Source: Streptomyces katrae
Lineage (GTDB): Bacteria; Actinomycetota; Actinomycetes; Streptomycetales; Streptomycetaceae
Assembly: GCF_000717655.1 (NCBI RefSeq)
Contig: NZ_JNZY01000027.1
Location: 1-64,000 of the forward strand
Length of the DNA: 64,000 nucleotides
Direction: 5' to 3'
Numbering within the stretch: position 1 is the first letter of the stretch; each line of letters starts with the position of its first letter. This document shows positions 63,231-64,000 of this stretch, piece by piece. The notes below the pieces were generated by a model. The model did not search any database. It was not told the origin of the DNA and worked only from the letters and a program-made list of their open reading frames with translations. A program made the translations under genes and the position numbers.

Positions 63231-63992
63231 TTACGAGGCGACGCGGGCCTGGTGCGAGATCTCCACCTCTCCCGTGTCTCCGAAGGTCAGGCGGCAGGTG
63301 TCCGCGCGGTATGTGGCAACCGAGACGGCTGCGGTTCCCGCGGCGGTGAAGTAGCGGGTCGTGACCACCAGCACCGGAGCGCCCGGCAGCCGGTCCAGCT
63401 CCTTGGCGTCGTCGGCACGCGCCGAGCCGAGTTCCACCGAGCGGTCCTGGCCCTCCAGGGCGAGCCGCTGGAGCTCGCGCAGCACGGCGCGGGCCCGGGC
63501 GGGTCCGGCCGGGGAATCGATGGCGGAGAGGCCGGGCACGGAGGAGGCCGGCACGTACAGCAGCTCGGCGGCAACGGCCTGGCCGTGGGAGACCCGGGTC
63601 CGGCGCACGGTGTGCACGGGCTGGCCGGGGGCGCCACCGAGGAGCTTCAGGACGGCCGCGGACGGCAGGGCGGCCTCGGCCGCGTCCACGATCTCCCAGC
63701 CGTCGGCGCTCTCGCCGGGCCAGCTGTGCCCGGTGCTGCCGACGGCCACGCCGACCCGCGGCGGGGCGACGGTGGTGCCGACGCCACGGCGGCGCTGCAG
63801 GCGGCCTTCGAGTTCGAGCTGTTCCAGGGCCTGCCGCAGGGTCGCGCGGGCGACTCCGAACCGGGCGGCGAGCTCACGCTCGTTCGGCAGGACCTCGCCC
63901 ACGGAGAAGTCGCGGTCGAGCGCCTCGCTGAGGACGGTCTTGAGGTGCCAGTACTTCGGCTCCGGCACCGTTTCGAGCTGCGTGGTCCCCAC
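63231..63992 (-). CDS. GntR-family regulator with UTRA domain
   Basis: The 253-residue protein starts at GTG 63992, eight bases from the window end. The winged helix (VLPNERELAARFGVARATLRQALEQLELEGRLQRRRGVGTTV) is followed by a UTRA ligand domain (about 85-245; PVHTVRRTRVSHGQAVAAELLYVP, APVLVVTTRYF). UTRA members bind sugar phosphates, amino sugars or similar ligands. It is not DasR by its N-terminal and core sequence as I know it, though it is in the same broad family. Confidence 0.92.
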   Translation of the reverse strand: MGTTQLETVPEPKYWHLKTVLSEALDRDFSVGEVLPNERELAARFGVARATLRQALEQLELEGRLQRRRGVGTTVAPPRVGVAVGSTGHSWPGESADGWEIVDAAEAALPSAAVLKLLGGAPGQPVHTVRRTRVSHGQAVAAELLYVPASSVPGLSAIDSPAGPARARAVLRELQRLALEGQDRSVELGSARADDAKELDRLPGAPVLVVTTRYFTAAGTAAVSVATYRADTCRLTFGDTGEVEISHQARVAS

Positions 63993-64000
63993 CCTGACTC

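Noticed and set aside
63231..63992. GntR protein as DasR
   Set aside because: It is a GntR-UTRA regulator, but its N-terminus and core differ from the DasR sequence as I remember it.

Overview
The window reads as a stretch of Streptomyces (or a close relative) chromosome. The base composition is very GC-rich with strong G/C third-position bias, GTG and TTG starts are common, and many hypothetical families are ones I associate with this genus (DUF5999, DUF397 with XRE/DUF5753, DUF6445, LppU/SCO3897-type). There is no rRNA, tRNA, CRISPR array, insertion sequence, integrase or phage module. The gene order pfkA - ctaG-like - plsC - tripeptidyl aminopeptidase - urease - biotin - purB resembles, as I recall it, the SCO12xx region of S. 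coelicolor.

Layout. 1-7.8 kb: the end of a LuxR-type regulator, a soluble Ser/Thr kinase, a small secreted Gly/Asn/Ala repeat protein, an Lrp regulator divergent from an EamA exporter and an aminotransferase, and a secreted amidohydrolase with a discoidin domain followed by a TetR regulator. 7.8-12.5 kb: a LysR regulator divergent from a large secreted protein that joins an M4 endopeptidase and an M28 aminopeptidase. 12.5-18.4 kb: envelope genes (VWA protein and membrane partner) and a two-component system whose operon ends with a membrane-anchored adhesin-like protein, similar in layout to LiaFSR. 18.4-24.5 kb: DUF2278, DUF6445, a Tat-exported molybdopterin oxidoreductase with its cytochrome b, secreted and lipoprotein genes. 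24.5-28.2 kb: an AfsR/LuxR-like NTPase lacking its DNA-binding domain, two tiny antisense genes and a zinc-ribbon membrane protein.

28.2-43 kb is mostly housekeeping: acyl-CoA dehydrogenase and its probable TetR regulator, peptide deformylase, murT-gatD (lipid II amidation), pfkA, a CtaG-like copper/oxidase assembly protein, an acyltransferase, tripeptidyl aminopeptidase and ureABCFGD. 43-50 kb: a VOC protein, a regulatory trio typical of Streptomyces (RsbW-like ATPase, XRE-DUF5753, DUF397), and bioF divergent from bioBAD. 50-64 kb: a lipoprotein, methyltransferase, GNAT, two CNNM/CBS membrane proteins, an SGNH hydrolase, purB, mug, an ABC exporter divergent from its two-component system, and a ROK/GntR pair of sugar-type regulators.

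The most informative signals outside the genes are (i) matched 11-bp-period direct repeats TGACGGA about 60 bp upstream of two neighbouring genes (DUF6445 and the molybdoenzyme), (ii) a pair of identical 12-bp palindromes in front of the LppU-like gene, (iii) a 24-bp perfect palindrome between the ABC exporter and its two-component system, (iv) a CATAA-N8-TTATG site in the LysR/protease promoter, and (v) a set of long perfect hairpins at gene ends. No wholly new defence, mobile or biosynthetic system is evident. The candidates for novelty are the M4-M28 fusion protease, the repeat-rich secreted protein, the Cys-rich tail of BioB, and the regulators that have lost a canonical part.
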